From Zelopaecilomyces penicillatus (Eukaryota; Ascomycota; Sordariomycetes; Hypocreales; Pseudodiploosporaceae), in contig VCCP01000005.1 of the NCBI GenBank assembly GCA_005765155.1, forward strand, positions 496,001 to 560,000: a DNA stretch of 64,000 bases. Reading direction: 5' to 3'. Below, in pieces: positions 49,093 through 60,407 of this stretch. Numbering within the stretch: position 1 is the first letter of the stretch; the number at the start of each line of letters is the position of its first letter. Position numbers and translations under genes: made by a program. Below the pieces are notes generated by a model. That model had not been told where the DNA came from and searched no databases. It saw only the letters and a list, made by a program, of their open reading frames with translations.

Positions 49093-50092
49093 GAGGGCTG
49101 AAAGGGATGAAATTGCGTGTTCGGATTCTCCTGCGAAGACATTATGTATGTTGTCGTAGTCTCGCTCTCGTTTGGTTTTTATATTGTATGTATGAACAAC
49201 TGCCGGCCCTGTCTCTCGCTCTCGCGGCCGCTCTTATCACCGCGTAACGGTTTAAAAGAATCGTCTGTAAAACTGTCCCTCGTTCTCGTTCCGTTCATGC
49301 ATTGAGCAATTGTTCATCCAGTCTCTCGCTCTTGTCCTCGTCTAAATGAAACCCCTTTTGACCATCTTTTCGTTCTCGTTCTCGTTCTCCTCAGCAACAC
49401 TACTTTCACTGCCCACTCTAACCACATATCCATGCTCAACTCACCAATACCTGCACTCCCCTTCTCTTCTCTGCATCAGTGTCGGTTGCCTTTTCCTCGC
49501 TCCCGCTCCCGCTCCTTGGCTCGTTCTCGTTCTGACTAAACCGGCCTAGTTTCGTTGCGGGTGTTAACGTGGGCCTGCGCCTCGTTTTCGTTTCAGTCCT
49601 AATTAGGCAATTATTTTCTAAAGCCATCGTCCGAATGCATCAACGGCATAATGAGTTGAATGTTTAATTGTATGCGCCTCAGTATGATCGAATGGAAGAT
49701 GAGAGCTCGTAGAATTAGAGCCAAGAGATCTTGAGGCGAAGCAGCCAAGAACATATTCGCAAAGACTTCGTATCTCAATTCAGAGGAGGGAATAATGACG
49801 CGGCAAGGTGTTTTTTTTAACACATGGGAGATTACAGAGGTCGATTGTGGATTAGATGTTGACTCTTGCCTGATCATCAACAAATGCAATGATAACACAA
49901 ATAGCAAGCAACAGCTCTCTTCAAAGGCAAGAGAAAAAGATATCACCATCGACTACAACTACAACTTCAACTACAACTTCTACTACAGCATCAATCTCAA
50001 GAACACTGATCTACCAAGGTATATCACAACCACCTCCCCCTTCTTCAACTTCTCAAGCTCAACATTCTTAGCTCAACTCATCCCAAGCAATC
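49093..50092. other. Intergenic region with hexamer repeats
   Basis: The left half holds the CTCGTT-type repeat zone listed separately. The right half is the leader of the hydrolase gene, with ACTACAACTTCA repeats near 49950-49990 and an AGCAATCATGAAG start context also seen at the PhiA-like gene. Confidence 0.5.
49159..49596. repeat. Dispersed TCTCGT/CTCGCT hexamer repeat zone
   Basis: At least eight clusters of degenerate CTCGTT, CTCGCT and CCCGCT units, all in one orientation, spread over 440 bases between ordinary sequence (for example near 49159, 49210, 49278, 49322, 49367, 49495, 49520 and 49580). Noncoding as far as I can see. Confidence 0.75.
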
Positions 50093-51454
50093 ATGAAGCT
50101 ATCTCTTGCCGGAATCGCCCTCCTTGGAGCTGGCACTGCCGTGGCAACCCCCCAACCAGCTATTGATGCCTTGGACCCAATGTCTCGTCGCTCCGCCAGT
50201 CCTGCTGCTGGAGGAAACACCACCGGGCCCTCTATGCTGCAACTCAGCACAGATACCCATTTCCACTATCAGATCCTTCGTGCGATTCAACCAACAACTT
50301 ACCAGGGCGCTGACATCAGCGAGGTTCTTCTTGCCGCCAGCAAAATCGTGCCAGGGGACTTTGAAAGTTTCTTCAACCAGTTCAACGCCATTGCTGAACG
50401 TGTGCGCCTGCAGTCGAAAAACATCAACGTCAAGAAGTATCCCATCTCGGCCCGCAACGCCTACTTCAGAGAGGCAACCTATTTGCGGACATCTGAGTTC
50501 TATCTTCATGGTAATTGGTCTGACCCGCGCATCATTTCCTCTTGGGAGAAGCAACGCGCGGTTTTTGACAAGGCGATTGCACTGCTTCCAACACCTGGCA
50601 AGCGCGTGCTTTTGAAGGCCGACGGCTTCAAAGTCCCCGCCATCTTCTACGGCTGCGGCCTTCCTGGTCGTCGACCTACCATCATCGTCAACAGCGGTTT
50701 CGATGGGTCTCAGGAAGAGCTCTACCACCTGATTGTACAAGCTGCCCTCGAGCGTGGCATCAACGCCATCACCTATGAAGGCCCCGGTCAGCCAACTGTG
50801 CGCCGCGATCAGAATATAGGTTTTATTTCCAAGTGGGAGAAGGTTGTGACTCCCGTTGTCGATTACCTGCTCGAGCGAAAGGACGTAGACCCCAAAGCTA
50901 TCGGACTCATCGGGTATTCCCTCGGCGGCTGGCTCGTACCACGCGTAGCGGCCTTTGAGCATCGCCTCGCAGCTGTCGTGGCTTTAAACGGGGTCTTCGA
51001 TTTTGGAGCCAGCATTTTCTCACAGCTACCACCGCCATTGATCGACCTTTTCCGCTCAGGCAACGCCAAAGCCTTCGACGTTGCTATCATGGAGGGCCTC
51101 CAAGATCCATCCGCAGGAACCACCTTCAAATGGGGCATTCATCAAGCACTGTGGGCCTTCAAAACCATGTCTCCCTTTGAGTTTGTGACCAAGGCTCAGG
51201 AGTTCAACATGGCCAAGGTGGTGCACCAGATCAAAACCCCTTTCTTGTCGACCGATGCAGAGAACGACGATGTGCTCCCACAAGAAGGAAGAATGCTTGC
51301 GGATAAGATTGGAAAACTCGCAACCTATCACAAGTTTTTGACCGCGGACGGTGCAGGAGAGCATTGCTCCGTTGGAGCGAATGTCCTGCAGAACCAGGTA
51401 GTGTTGGATTGGTTCCAAGAGACCGTATGCAAGAAGAGCAAGTCTTGCAAATAG
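50093..51454 (+). CDS. Secreted alpha/beta hydrolase with a PhiA-type leader
   Basis: Single exon, 453 residues. Residues 1-19 form a signal peptide. From about residue 50 the protein belongs to the alpha/beta hydrolases with a helical N-terminal cap, like bacterial 2,6-dihydroxypseudooxynicotine hydrolase and fungal Ayg1-type enzymes: an oxyanion-region TYEGPGQPTVRR, nucleophile elbow GLIGYSLGGW (Ser276), an acidic block TDAENDDVLPQ and catalytic His424 in GAGEHCSVGAN. Relatives cleave C-C or ester bonds in aromatic or polyketide substrates; the substrate here is unknown. The first 37 residues match the PhiA-like protein almost residue for residue (19 of the first 23 identical, then RSASP in both), including part of mature PhiA. 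This points to a fusion that placed a normally cytosolic enzyme in the secretory pathway. ATG choice is supported by the signal peptide. Confidence 0.88.
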   Translation: MKLSLAGIALLGAGTAVATPQPAIDALDPMSRRSASPAAGGNTTGPSMLQLSTDTHFHYQILRAIQPTTYQGADISEVLLAASKIVPGDFESFFNQFNAIAERVRLQSKNINVKKYPISARNAYFREATYLRTSEFYLHGNWSDPRIISSWEKQRAVFDKAIALLPTPGKRVLLKADGFKVPAIFYGCGLPGRRPTIIVNSGFDGSQEELYHLIVQAALERGINAITYEGPGQPTVRRDQNIGFISKWEKVVTPVVDYLLERKDVDPKAIGLIGYSLGGWLVPRVAAFEHRLAAVVALNGVFDFGASIFSQLPPPLIDLFRSGNAKAFDVAIMEGLQDPSAGTTFKWGIHQALWAFKTMSPFEFVTKAQEFNMAKVVHQIKTPFLSTDAENDDVLPQEGRMLADKIGKLATYHKFLTADGAGEHCSVGANVLQNQVVLDWFQETVCKKSKSCK

Positions 51455-52498
51455 ACTACCGGTACCTGACTTGGCGAGATGAAGGAACAGTGGGGAGAAG
51501 AGCAGCGGGGAGGAAAAAGAGCAGCGGGGAGGAAGCGGAACAGGAGCTCCATTGTATGATAGAACGATATTTGTACTGTCAATTTAAGACTTTGCTCCGC
51601 GTTAATTGCCAAAGCTCAGCGCACCATGATGGCTAGATTACCCAAACGGTAACAGTTGGGGTTCTTTTGTTAGTTGATCGACTAGAAGTCACCGCGTCTT
51701 TCAGTTCAGCCTAACCCTAAGCATAGCTAGGTGAACTTATAGGCCAAGGTATGAAGGATCCAAGTTGAGCGTCGGCAAATGAATCTACCGTCAGTCACAG
51801 ACGCGTGAATCGTGGTGGATGTGGTTCATGACGGGCCGTGCCGAGGTCGCCACAATCAACAGCCTTTGAAGCCACGGTGGCTGCCCAAGCCTTCAGGCAC
51901 AAATCCACGATACTGATGAAGATGCCTACAGCCTACAGCCTACAAGGCTACAACCTCGTGTCCTCCAACATCATCCTGTCAGATGACCCCAACGATGACT
52001 CTTTACTCAGCATATACTCGGCTACGGCACAGTCCACAGAGTCATGCGGCTATCTCTCCATGTGTGCATCTGCGCCCGCTCTTCACTGGACAGCCAAAGA
52101 GCTAAGCATCAGCAGCGCCACCCACACCATCTCACCCAGACTTGGCATCTGCGTCAGCACTGCGAGTCTGCGACCATGGAACACAATAGCGAATGCGCGA
52201 TGGAACCAACCTGTTCGTTCAAACGAGGGTAGATGTTGCCAAATCTGCAGCCTTGCCGGGAATAGTTCCTGACGGCGGATAGGAGCAGCCAATCAGGCAC
52301 ACATGGGGCTCTGGAGGATCCGCTGTTGGTGTCTGCCTTGGCCCCCACGAGCATGACAGACAGCATCTCCGCCCCATAAGGTGGTTTGTGTTGGCCATGA
52401 ACTCTTCACACATTACAAAACCTTTCAAACTTCAAACTCCAAACTGCTGTACAGAAAGGTGGCGATAGTCGGAAACGTATCAGGACAGATGAAGCAAA
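51455..52498. other. Intergenic region
   Basis: 1 kb between the hydrolase and the STAND gene. A 144-codon frame at 51838-52272 includes three GCCTACA repeats near 51927-51950 and has no recognised domain, so it is not called. Confidence 0.5.
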
Positions 52499-55400
52499 AT
52501 GACAGTCGTCGACTGGAAGCCGCAAGCGATGGAGTCCCTGTTTGCGGCCATTCTCGCGGATGCGGCGAAGCTGTATTCCGAATCATCTGGTAATGCGATC
52601 TCACTTGGAGACTTCTCGGCTCCGCAGATGAACTCGGTGGAGGATTTGAAGCATCATCTAGAGCTTCAGAATGGCAAATTCTCACAGTTCCGAGAAAAGC
52701 GCCAGTCCATCTTCGATGCCATTTCGGTTGCCCTCCGCCCTGTTGAGCTGGTAGGGGAGATGGTTGCTGGCGCTGCATCAGATGTCTTTGCGCCAGCGCA
52801 AAGCATATTCTGCGCTGTCATGTATCTTATCAATGCCGCCAACAATGTTTCTTCCATGTACGACTCTATAGTGGAGTTGTTTGACCAACTGAAAGTGAGT
52901 GTTGTGCCGCTTCCACTAGTCGAAGCCAGTCTCATCAATATTCATGTTTGCTAATGCTTTACTTTCAGGACTTCACTGGCCGTTTAGATGTCTATGTCAA
53001 ATATGAGTTGACACCTGTGCTACGTGAGAAGTTAGTTAGTATCTTGGCCACATTATTTGAGGTGTTGGTTATTGCCACGGAAGCTGCCCGCCGAGGGCGA
53101 TTCAAAGCCTACTTCAAGAAGCTTATTGGCTCAGAAGGCCCTGCGCAACCTGCACTGGACAAACTCAAAGCTCTAACTCTTGGCGAAGAGCGACAAGTGT
53201 TGGCCGAAACATATGGCGGAGTCTCTCAGCTCAACATCAAAACAGACAGAGTGGAGGGCATAGTCGGCCAGATCAGCAGGGACATTCAGGAAATGAAGTT
53301 GGAACAACTTCAGGTCAATCGCCATTCACACAGGGATAAGCTTAGAGAGATTCTTGAGCCTTCGCCTTTTGCCGAGGATTTTTACATGGCATTCAACAAG
53401 TATAGAGTGCATGGGACAGGAGACTGGTTGCTAGAGGACGAGGGGTTGATCTCGTGGCTTAATGGCGAGACGCCCTATCTCTGGATATGCGGTAGCCCTG
53501 GTACGCAACTTTCCACCCGTCGATGAATAGTAACTGACCATCCTTAGGTACCGGCAAATCATTTTTGACAGCACGAGTTATCTCATGGGGAATGGAAAAC
53601 CTCCCACATTTAGCCTATTTTTTCTTTCGCGACAACAATCCCGAAACCCGATCCGTCCTCCAGGCGCTTCGTGATGTCGCCTATCAGCTGAGCGAAGGCG
53701 ACGCCTTTTATGCAGACACCCTCATGCAACAACTACACAGTAGCGACGATATCAAGACCGTAGCCAGTGCCTTTCGAAGACTTCTTGTCCAGCCATGTCA
53801 GGAGAATAAGCGAGACGACCCAATGTATATCTTCTTGGATGGCATTGATGAGGCTGAGCAAGATGAAATTGAAGAATTCTTGTCACTTCTCGCTCCCGAG
53901 GATGAATCATTACAGCCAACAACTACACGAAATATTCGGTTTGCTTTGATAGGAAGATCCTACTTGTCAGACACGGTAACATTTGCGCTTGATCCCAATG
54001 CACGCGGTCGGGTTTTTACAACCGTGCATGTGACTCCTGACCGCAGCGCAGCCGATGTTAGTGCTTTCATAACGGACGGTGTGCGAAATTCTAGGATCCT
54101 CGCTCGGTCCAGCGCAGCTTTCAAGCAGGATATTATCGCAGCCATGGAAACACAGGTTGATGGGCTGTTCATCTTGGCCAAGTTCATGTTGACCGAAATA
54201 AATCGCAAGCGCCATCCAAGCTCAATCCTCAAGAGTCTAGAGTCATTTCCCAAAGAGATCAATGGCATGCTTAGCAAAACAATTGCCAATCTTTCCTTGG
54301 CAATCTCTGAAGAAGAGGCCGAGGATTTGAACGAAATGCTGCGCTGGGTATCTTGTGTTGAGGAGTCACTGACACTTGGACAACTGGAAGCGGCCCTTAT
54401 CTTGAGGTTTGGGGACCCGCCTTTGCGTCTTGAGGAAGCTTTGCGCGGACAGTATGCTTGCTTCTTCGAACTTGAGCGGGAGGATGGGAGGACTACCGAT
54501 GATTTAATAAAGGATTTTGCAAGGCAGCAGAGAGAACTCGATGATGAGCCAAGTCCGACAAGGCAAGGGGTCTCAAGGAGACGTTTCAGTTCTTCAGATA
54601 CTAGCAGCCCTGGACGCAAGATCAGCCCTGGCAGAAGAAACATGTCACCTGGTCAAACAAGCCCATCCCTGAGCCCAGCCCCGTTTAATCGACAATACAG
54701 TCCCAGCCCTGCACGGAGCTTGGGTGGGCTCGACCAGCTGAATGAGATTGACTTTCGATCAAACAAATCCACTACGCGTGTGTCGTTCTTTCATACCTCG
54801 GTGAAGCAATTCTTCCGAGAGGGCTACTCTACTGCCGCAGGTAACGCTGGCACAGTTGGCGTTGATACTGTGGCTGCACTTGTGCATATCCTCAAGACAT
54901 GCTTGAGAATATTCAACGATAAGGAATGGTTTGATAAACAGAAGCTGGGTCGTGGCAAAGATGCTATGAAACAATATGCGGCTTGGTACTGGCAAGAGCA
55001 TCTCGCAGCTCTCGATCCGGAGACAGTGTCGCGAAGTGATAAGAGTGAGCTCGGTATGAGTATCTACAAGATGCTTACAGTTGAGAGTATCATCTTTGAC
55101 TGGAGTATCATGTATGAAAAGAATAATGAGGGACTAGAAGTACTCACAGACCGAAATATTCGAGGCTTGAAGAACTGGTTCTCTGATGCCGAGCTCTTGG
55201 CTTGTCTCACAACGGAGGCAAGGGAGTTTGTGAGTAACTGCGTGGCCACTCCGCTTGGAGTGTGTGAGCCCATAGGCCGTTTCTATGCCAAAGCTTGGTT
55301 ATCTGCGGAATGCCAAAATTATATTCCGACGCTATTCTGCTTCAAAATTGTACAGAACATGGCTTTTATGAGTGCTGGTCATGCCTGGTCTCAAGGACAT

Positions 55401-57029
55401 AATCATTGGTCAGAGACTTCGCTCGAAGAAAGAATGAGCAAGGCTCTAGAATGGGCTAATTACCCCGAAACGGCACATTGGCATCTGCGTGTCGGCAGCA
55501 CTTACCTGATGCTGGGGAAGCATAATAGCGCATTATCTCATTACAATCGAGCTCTGGAGTTTGACCATAACAGTGTCCATACCTCTGGTCGCATTGCCTT
55601 TTGTCTGTTCAAGTATGGGCGGTATGGCGAAGCTCTAGTTAAAGCGCTGGAGTGTGCAGATCTAGAGGAAAGGACGATTGCCGAGGGAACTCTGAGCGGT
55701 TATGCTTTGAGGAGCTGCAAATGGCGGCTGTACAAAGATTACCTGATTGTGGGACAGTGTTATTATCTCACTGGAAATATCGACTTATCACTTGAGTACT
55801 TTCGAAAAACTATTCAGAGCGCGACACAGGCTGGTCTTCATATCTCGGAACATTTCGAGGCTGAGGCAGGGTATCTCGAAGTGTTGGCTGCAGAGAATAG
55901 GCACGATGAGATGATGGCATTGCTGGAGGAGATGTCATTGCAAATTACTGGAAGTCGGAAAGGACAGAGTCGACTAGACGACCTCTTCTTGGATCAGTAC
56001 AACAAGCCGCTTGTGATGGACTGGATCCCTAAAGCAGCCTGCACAACGGACAAGGCGGAATTCATCCTCGACCATTTCGAGTCTTCCATTGAGACTGCGC
56101 ACACGATACGGGATCCAACCGCTATGTTGTATCTTCGGCTGGCTTTTGGTACAACATGCGCATATAATCTCGATCTCGACGACGCCATTGCCATTTTTGG
56201 AAAGATTTCTCTCGTCGAGTATAGGCCCCGTGGCAGCGTTCCAACGCGACAGGGACATGCCCTTTCATTCCAAAAACTAGCGGCCTTGTACAAGCAAAAG
56301 ATTCTGGCTACAGGACTCAACACTCCTGAAGCGAAGGAGTGGATCAAGAAGCTGGAGCATGTGCAGGAGAAGCAGAGCAAGCATCAGAACCAGGATATGC
56401 CGCCCGACATGTTTGGCTCCGACGTCAACGTCGCATCCATATACCTTGCTTTATTTTATCGCCTGCTAGGTAGAAAAGACGAGGCAAACTCAATGCTTAG
56501 CAAGCTTGTCCTAAACAGCCTCGATATTCTGACCGACGATAACCCCCGGAACGACGAGTACGCTTTGGATAACCTGCTACGAGTCTTCGTCGCTGCTGAC
56601 GATACGACAAACACACTCGCACTTGCCCAGTCCATGCGCAAGATCAACCCACGCGCAATCCTTAAAACCCCTACAGAGTCCCCGATTCTTACGCGTATCG
56701 AGCCCAAACTCCCCGACGTTCAATCAACCAATCGCAGCTGTGCACAATGCCTGGCCAATGTTTCGCCATCGACAGATTTTTTCATGTGTCGGTCTTGTAT
56801 GGACTCGTTTTGCGCCGAGTGTCTCGAAGGGGTTATCAAACAGGATGGCAATAAGACGGGTGATTGTAGGGATGATGTTGTATGTCGTAGTGACCACGAC
56901 TGGATTACTATTCCTCCTCTAAATCAGTTTCTTCATACGGGGCAGATCTTGATGCATGATGGGCAGGTGATTGGGTTTACGGAGTGGGAGAGTCAAGTAC
57001 GCGAGAAGTGGCGCAACACAACAGCATAA
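52499..57029 (+). CDS. NLR-like STAND protein: Goodbye domain, P-loop NTPase, TPR, C-terminal zinc region
   Basis: Three exons, 52499-52894, 52969-53500 and 53548-57029 (4,410 nt, 1,469 residues), with the second intron of 47 nt splitting the P-loop. Residues 1-190 resemble the fungal STAND N-terminal Goodbye domain (FREKRQSIFDAISVALRPVE, FAPAQSIFCAVMYLI, YDSIVELFDQLKDFTGRL). The NTPase has Walker A GSPGTGKS (307-314) and Walker B MYIFLDGIDEA (Asp407). A Ser-Pro-Gly-Arg rich linker spans about 645-700, followed by a helical region and TPR repeats near 950-1080 (LMLGKHNSALSHYNRALEFD). At the C-terminus Cys1374, 1377, 1390, 1393, 1398, 1401 and 1422 plus His1426 form a ZZ/RING-like zinc region. 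Fungal STAND proteins act in non-self recognition and regulated cell death. The N-terminal effector type and the zinc tail make this architecture uncommon. Alternative reading: an ordinary signalling ATPase. Confidence 0.87.
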
Positions 57030-58295
57030 ATAAAGTGTGTGGGTGCCAGACGGGGTGTTGGGGGTTATGTTTGCATGTTTGATATTTTGCTCTACTCTCA
57101 AGTGAGTTCATATAGATATATACCTTGCATGGGAAACATGGTAGCGAGAGTGCATGAAATGAAAATTGAAGCGATGTGAAGCATCACGTTTATTGTACAC
57201 AACAAGATGGCAATAAATGGACATACCAATAATACTTTCCTTGCCTTTGACACTCATTCCCAGATCGTGGATCAAAATAATAATTTACAGAGTAAGTTAG
57301 GATGTCAAGATTTAAAACAAAATAGGTGGTAACCAACCATTGGGTATGTCACGGATTAAAAAGAGGTAAAAATGCAAAAATGAACCGATGCTGGAGTGTA
57401 CGAATACTCTCCCGCCGGGAATTGAACCCGGGTCTCAAGCGTGACAAGCTTGCATACTGACCACTATACTACGGAAGATGAATGGATTTTTGAATCCATC
57501 GTAGCTTGGTTCGGATGACAGGATCGCCGCTAATTACTGCTATAAACCCTAAGCAGAACGGTGCATATGGATGAGCTGTTTTAACAAGCCAGTAATGACA
57601 TTGTGCACCTTTAATGGGGTAGGGCATCTTGAGACAATTGTTCATAGTGTCAAGATCTCTTGCACTAACCAAACAAGGCAAAGTTAAAACATGTTTCAAC
57701 TCAGAACATACTTGGCAGTAATAATCCATTCATCACCGTACCTGTGTGTACTCACCGCAGTTCCGTGCAAGGGTTTCGGAGTATTAGCGGGGGGGGGGTT
57801 GGGCGCTCGGGGCAAACGGCTGAAAGCACTAAGAACGACGCAACTAAAAGTTCAGTTCACCAGTCTGGAACGCAGGCGGCACGGATTATTGCCAAACTAG
57901 GGCTGAAGAGCCGTTCTCAGCTCGCTACTGGAAGCCTCTAAGTGGCGGGAAAAGCTGGGGTACATGAAAGTTTGATTAAGCTTGGCGTTGTTTTGTATTT
58001 GCCAGGCTATTGATTGATTGATTGATACCTAGGTAGGGTAGCAATATGACGATGGAGATCAAGGGGTCTGACAAACCTGCTTGTGCTTGAGCCTAATAAC
58101 ATTGGGGTCTTGGGTTATTTAGACTAGTTGAGGCGAAGAGGAAACTTGCGGTCTTTCTACATTGTAGGCTACTGGTGGACATTCATCTTGAAGCATCCTG
58201 ATTTTGCAATTTTCTTACCTAAATCTATCATTGGTGACTGGTAGAGAAGAAAAGCCCGAAAATACAGGCTCGATTGTGCGTGCAGTAACGCAGCC
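57030..58295. other. Intergenic region carrying a tRNA
   Basis: Apart from the tRNA listed separately no gene is seen. Holds the 3' end of the STAND gene, a G9 tract near 57790 and the promoter of the acyl-CoA ligase. Confidence 0.5.
57408..57478 (-). tRNA. tRNA-Asp(GUC): tRNA-Asp (GUC)
   Basis: Read on the minus strand the sequence folds as a cloverleaf: acceptor 5' TCTTCCG pairs with 3' CGGGAGA (one G-T pair), D-arm TAGTATAGTGGTCAGTAT, anticodon stem CAAGC/GCTTG with loop TTGTCAC (anticodon GTC), and T-arm CCGGGTTCAATTCCCGG. 71 nt, no intron. Internal A and B boxes for RNA polymerase III are present. A T-run about 30 bases downstream on the minus strand (57374-57378 region) can end transcription. 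Confidence 0.93.
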
Positions 58296-60292
58296 ATGAT
58301 CTACAATGAGGGGAACGAGACTTCTGTTCCCAATTTGGACCTCCTCACCTTGTTATTTGGTAAGTACTGAATGTCATGGAGTTGCCCATTACTACCCTAT
58401 CGTCTTCTCGGTTTTTATTCCCTCCCATGGCTGACATGTGTTTACTATTTCACCAGAGTCCAAACACTGCGCAGCCACAGAAGACACACCACTCCACGCC
58501 GAAGCAAAACATCCCCAGAGAGGGGTCATCACCAAGTCTCTAGCACGCTCTCTCACCAAACAGTTTGCCTACTTCCTGCGCAACGAGTATGGTATAGGCA
58601 AATCTGGCCCTGGAAAGGATGTTGTCGTCACAGCATCAATTGGACAGTCTGCGCTGGCGTGTCTCTTTTATGGCGTGATTGCAGCCGATGGCCTGTATTC
58701 GGCCGCCTCAACAGCAAGCACAGTAACAGATCTCGCAAGACAAGTGAAAGATGGGCCTGGGAAAGTTATTGTCTGCAGTGATGATCTTAAAGACCTGGCG
58801 CTGGCTGCTGCTCGCAGTGTTGGGCTGCCGGATAGGAATGTGCTTGTGTTGCATTCCTACCCTGAGATCAAGCTGGAGAGCGCGGATGGGAGCACGAGGT
58901 GTGAGTTTCGAAATGAACTGAGCTGGCGGACAATTACCGATCCATATGAGCTGGAGAATAGTAAAATCTGCATATTGTACTCCTCTGGAACTACGGGGCT
59001 TCCAAAAGGTAGGAAATTAGACTTTCTCATCCGGTCAGTTGGTGAAGAGTTGAAGGATGGGTATATACTGACACAAGCTTCATGTTACAGGCGTACTTAT
59101 ATCACATACAAACATTGTCTCAGAATGTTTCATTCCCTTAACACAAAATCGCATGGCTCTTGAAAAGTTTGGAAACGATTTCCCTAAAAGAACCATTGCA
59201 CACTTACCCACAGCTCATATCGCAGGTGTCCAGGGCTATTTTGTAAACCCATTCTTCGATGCCGGTATTGTGTACTGGATGCCATCTTTCAATTTTGAAG
59301 ATTTCGTGCGGTACGCTGCGGAGCTGGAGTGCACTCTATTCTTCTCCGTGCCGCCAATCTACATGGCCATCGCGAAGCACCCGGCGGTGACTGATCAGTT
59401 CAAGCACATACGAATGGCTATATCCGGCGCAGCGCCGTTGAGCGGCGCGCTTCAGGAGGCGGCGGGCAAGAAGTTTCCCCTTGGGGATCTCACTCAGACT
59501 TGGGGTCTTAGCGAAACAACGGGCTCTGTTACGCACACGCCATTGAATTCTAAGAGTACCCAGGGAAGTCTGAGCCCGCTACTGCCGAATGTTACTATGA
59601 GGTGAGTGGGATAAGACCGTTGTGTGTTATTTCATTCATTTTTTTGTTATGCTAATATGCTGTCATTATAGGCTGGTTGACGAAGATGAGAAGGATGTCC
59701 CCGAAGGCCAACCCGGTGAGGCGTTGCTCAAGGGCCCGATGATCACCAAGGGCTATCATAACAACCCTGAGGCGAACAAAACGGCGTTTACTGCCGATGG
59801 GTGGTTTCGAACTGGCGACATTCTCAAAATGGAGAATAACCTGCCATATATAGTGGACAGAAAAAAGGCATGTTTGGCTTACAAACCTGGAGAGGCGCAC
59901 AAAGTGCAATTCACCACGAATATCCATTGACTAACAATGTGACAATTTAGGAGTTGATCAAGTACAAAGCGCTTCAGGTCGCGCCAGCAGAGCTGGAGGG
60001 CCTTCTGATATCGCACTCTGCTGTTGCGGACGCAGCCGTGATTGGAACTCCACGGAATGGAACAGAAGTGCCAACGGCCTTTGTAGCGCTCAATCCGGCT
60101 GCAAAGGGCAAAATTACGGAGGCTGAGTTGGCCAGCTACGTTGAAGCAAATGTCGCGGATTACAAGCGGTTGAGAGGCGGAGTGTTCTTTGTCGATGTCG
60201 TGCCCAGAAGCCCTGCTGGCAAGATCTTGAGGAAGGAATTGAGAACAAAGTATGGAGATGGAGTTGAAGCAGCGTTGAAGTCGAAACTTTGA
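58296..60292 (+). CDS. Peroxisomal 4-coumarate-CoA-ligase-like acyl-CoA synthetase
   Basis: Five exons, 58296-58359, 58457-59008, 59091-59601, 59672-59867 and 59951-60292 (1,665 nt, 554 residues). Three introns are GT-AG. The last has a GC donor (AAG|GCATGT...TTTAG) and is needed to join VDRKKELIKYKALQVAPAE. The ANL superfamily motifs are intact: P-loop ILYSSGTTGLPKG (about 193-206), TWGLSETTG, GWFRTGD, the hinge VDRKKELIKYKA and the C-terminal catalytic lysine region RSPAGKILRKEL. The enzyme adenylates a carboxylic acid and transfers it to CoA. The protein ends in Ser-Lys-Leu, a classical PTS1, so it should work in peroxisomes. Substrate may be an aromatic, fatty or polyketide-derived acid. 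It lies next to an alpha/beta hydrolase and a CoA-transferase, fitting an acyl-CoA degradation or activation module. Confidence 0.9.
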
Positions 60293-60407
60293 GTTGCATA
60301 TCGGACGGCAAGGATAGCAATGGTGAGCAGGGTAATCTTCTCTAGAAAGAATATGGACATATAGTAGGAGACGAGCGCTTATTATGGATAATATTAATGG
60401 GTGTTAT

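Noticed and set aside
51838..52272. 144-codon frame with GCCTACA repeats
   Set aside because: Low-complexity start, no domain, no signal peptide.
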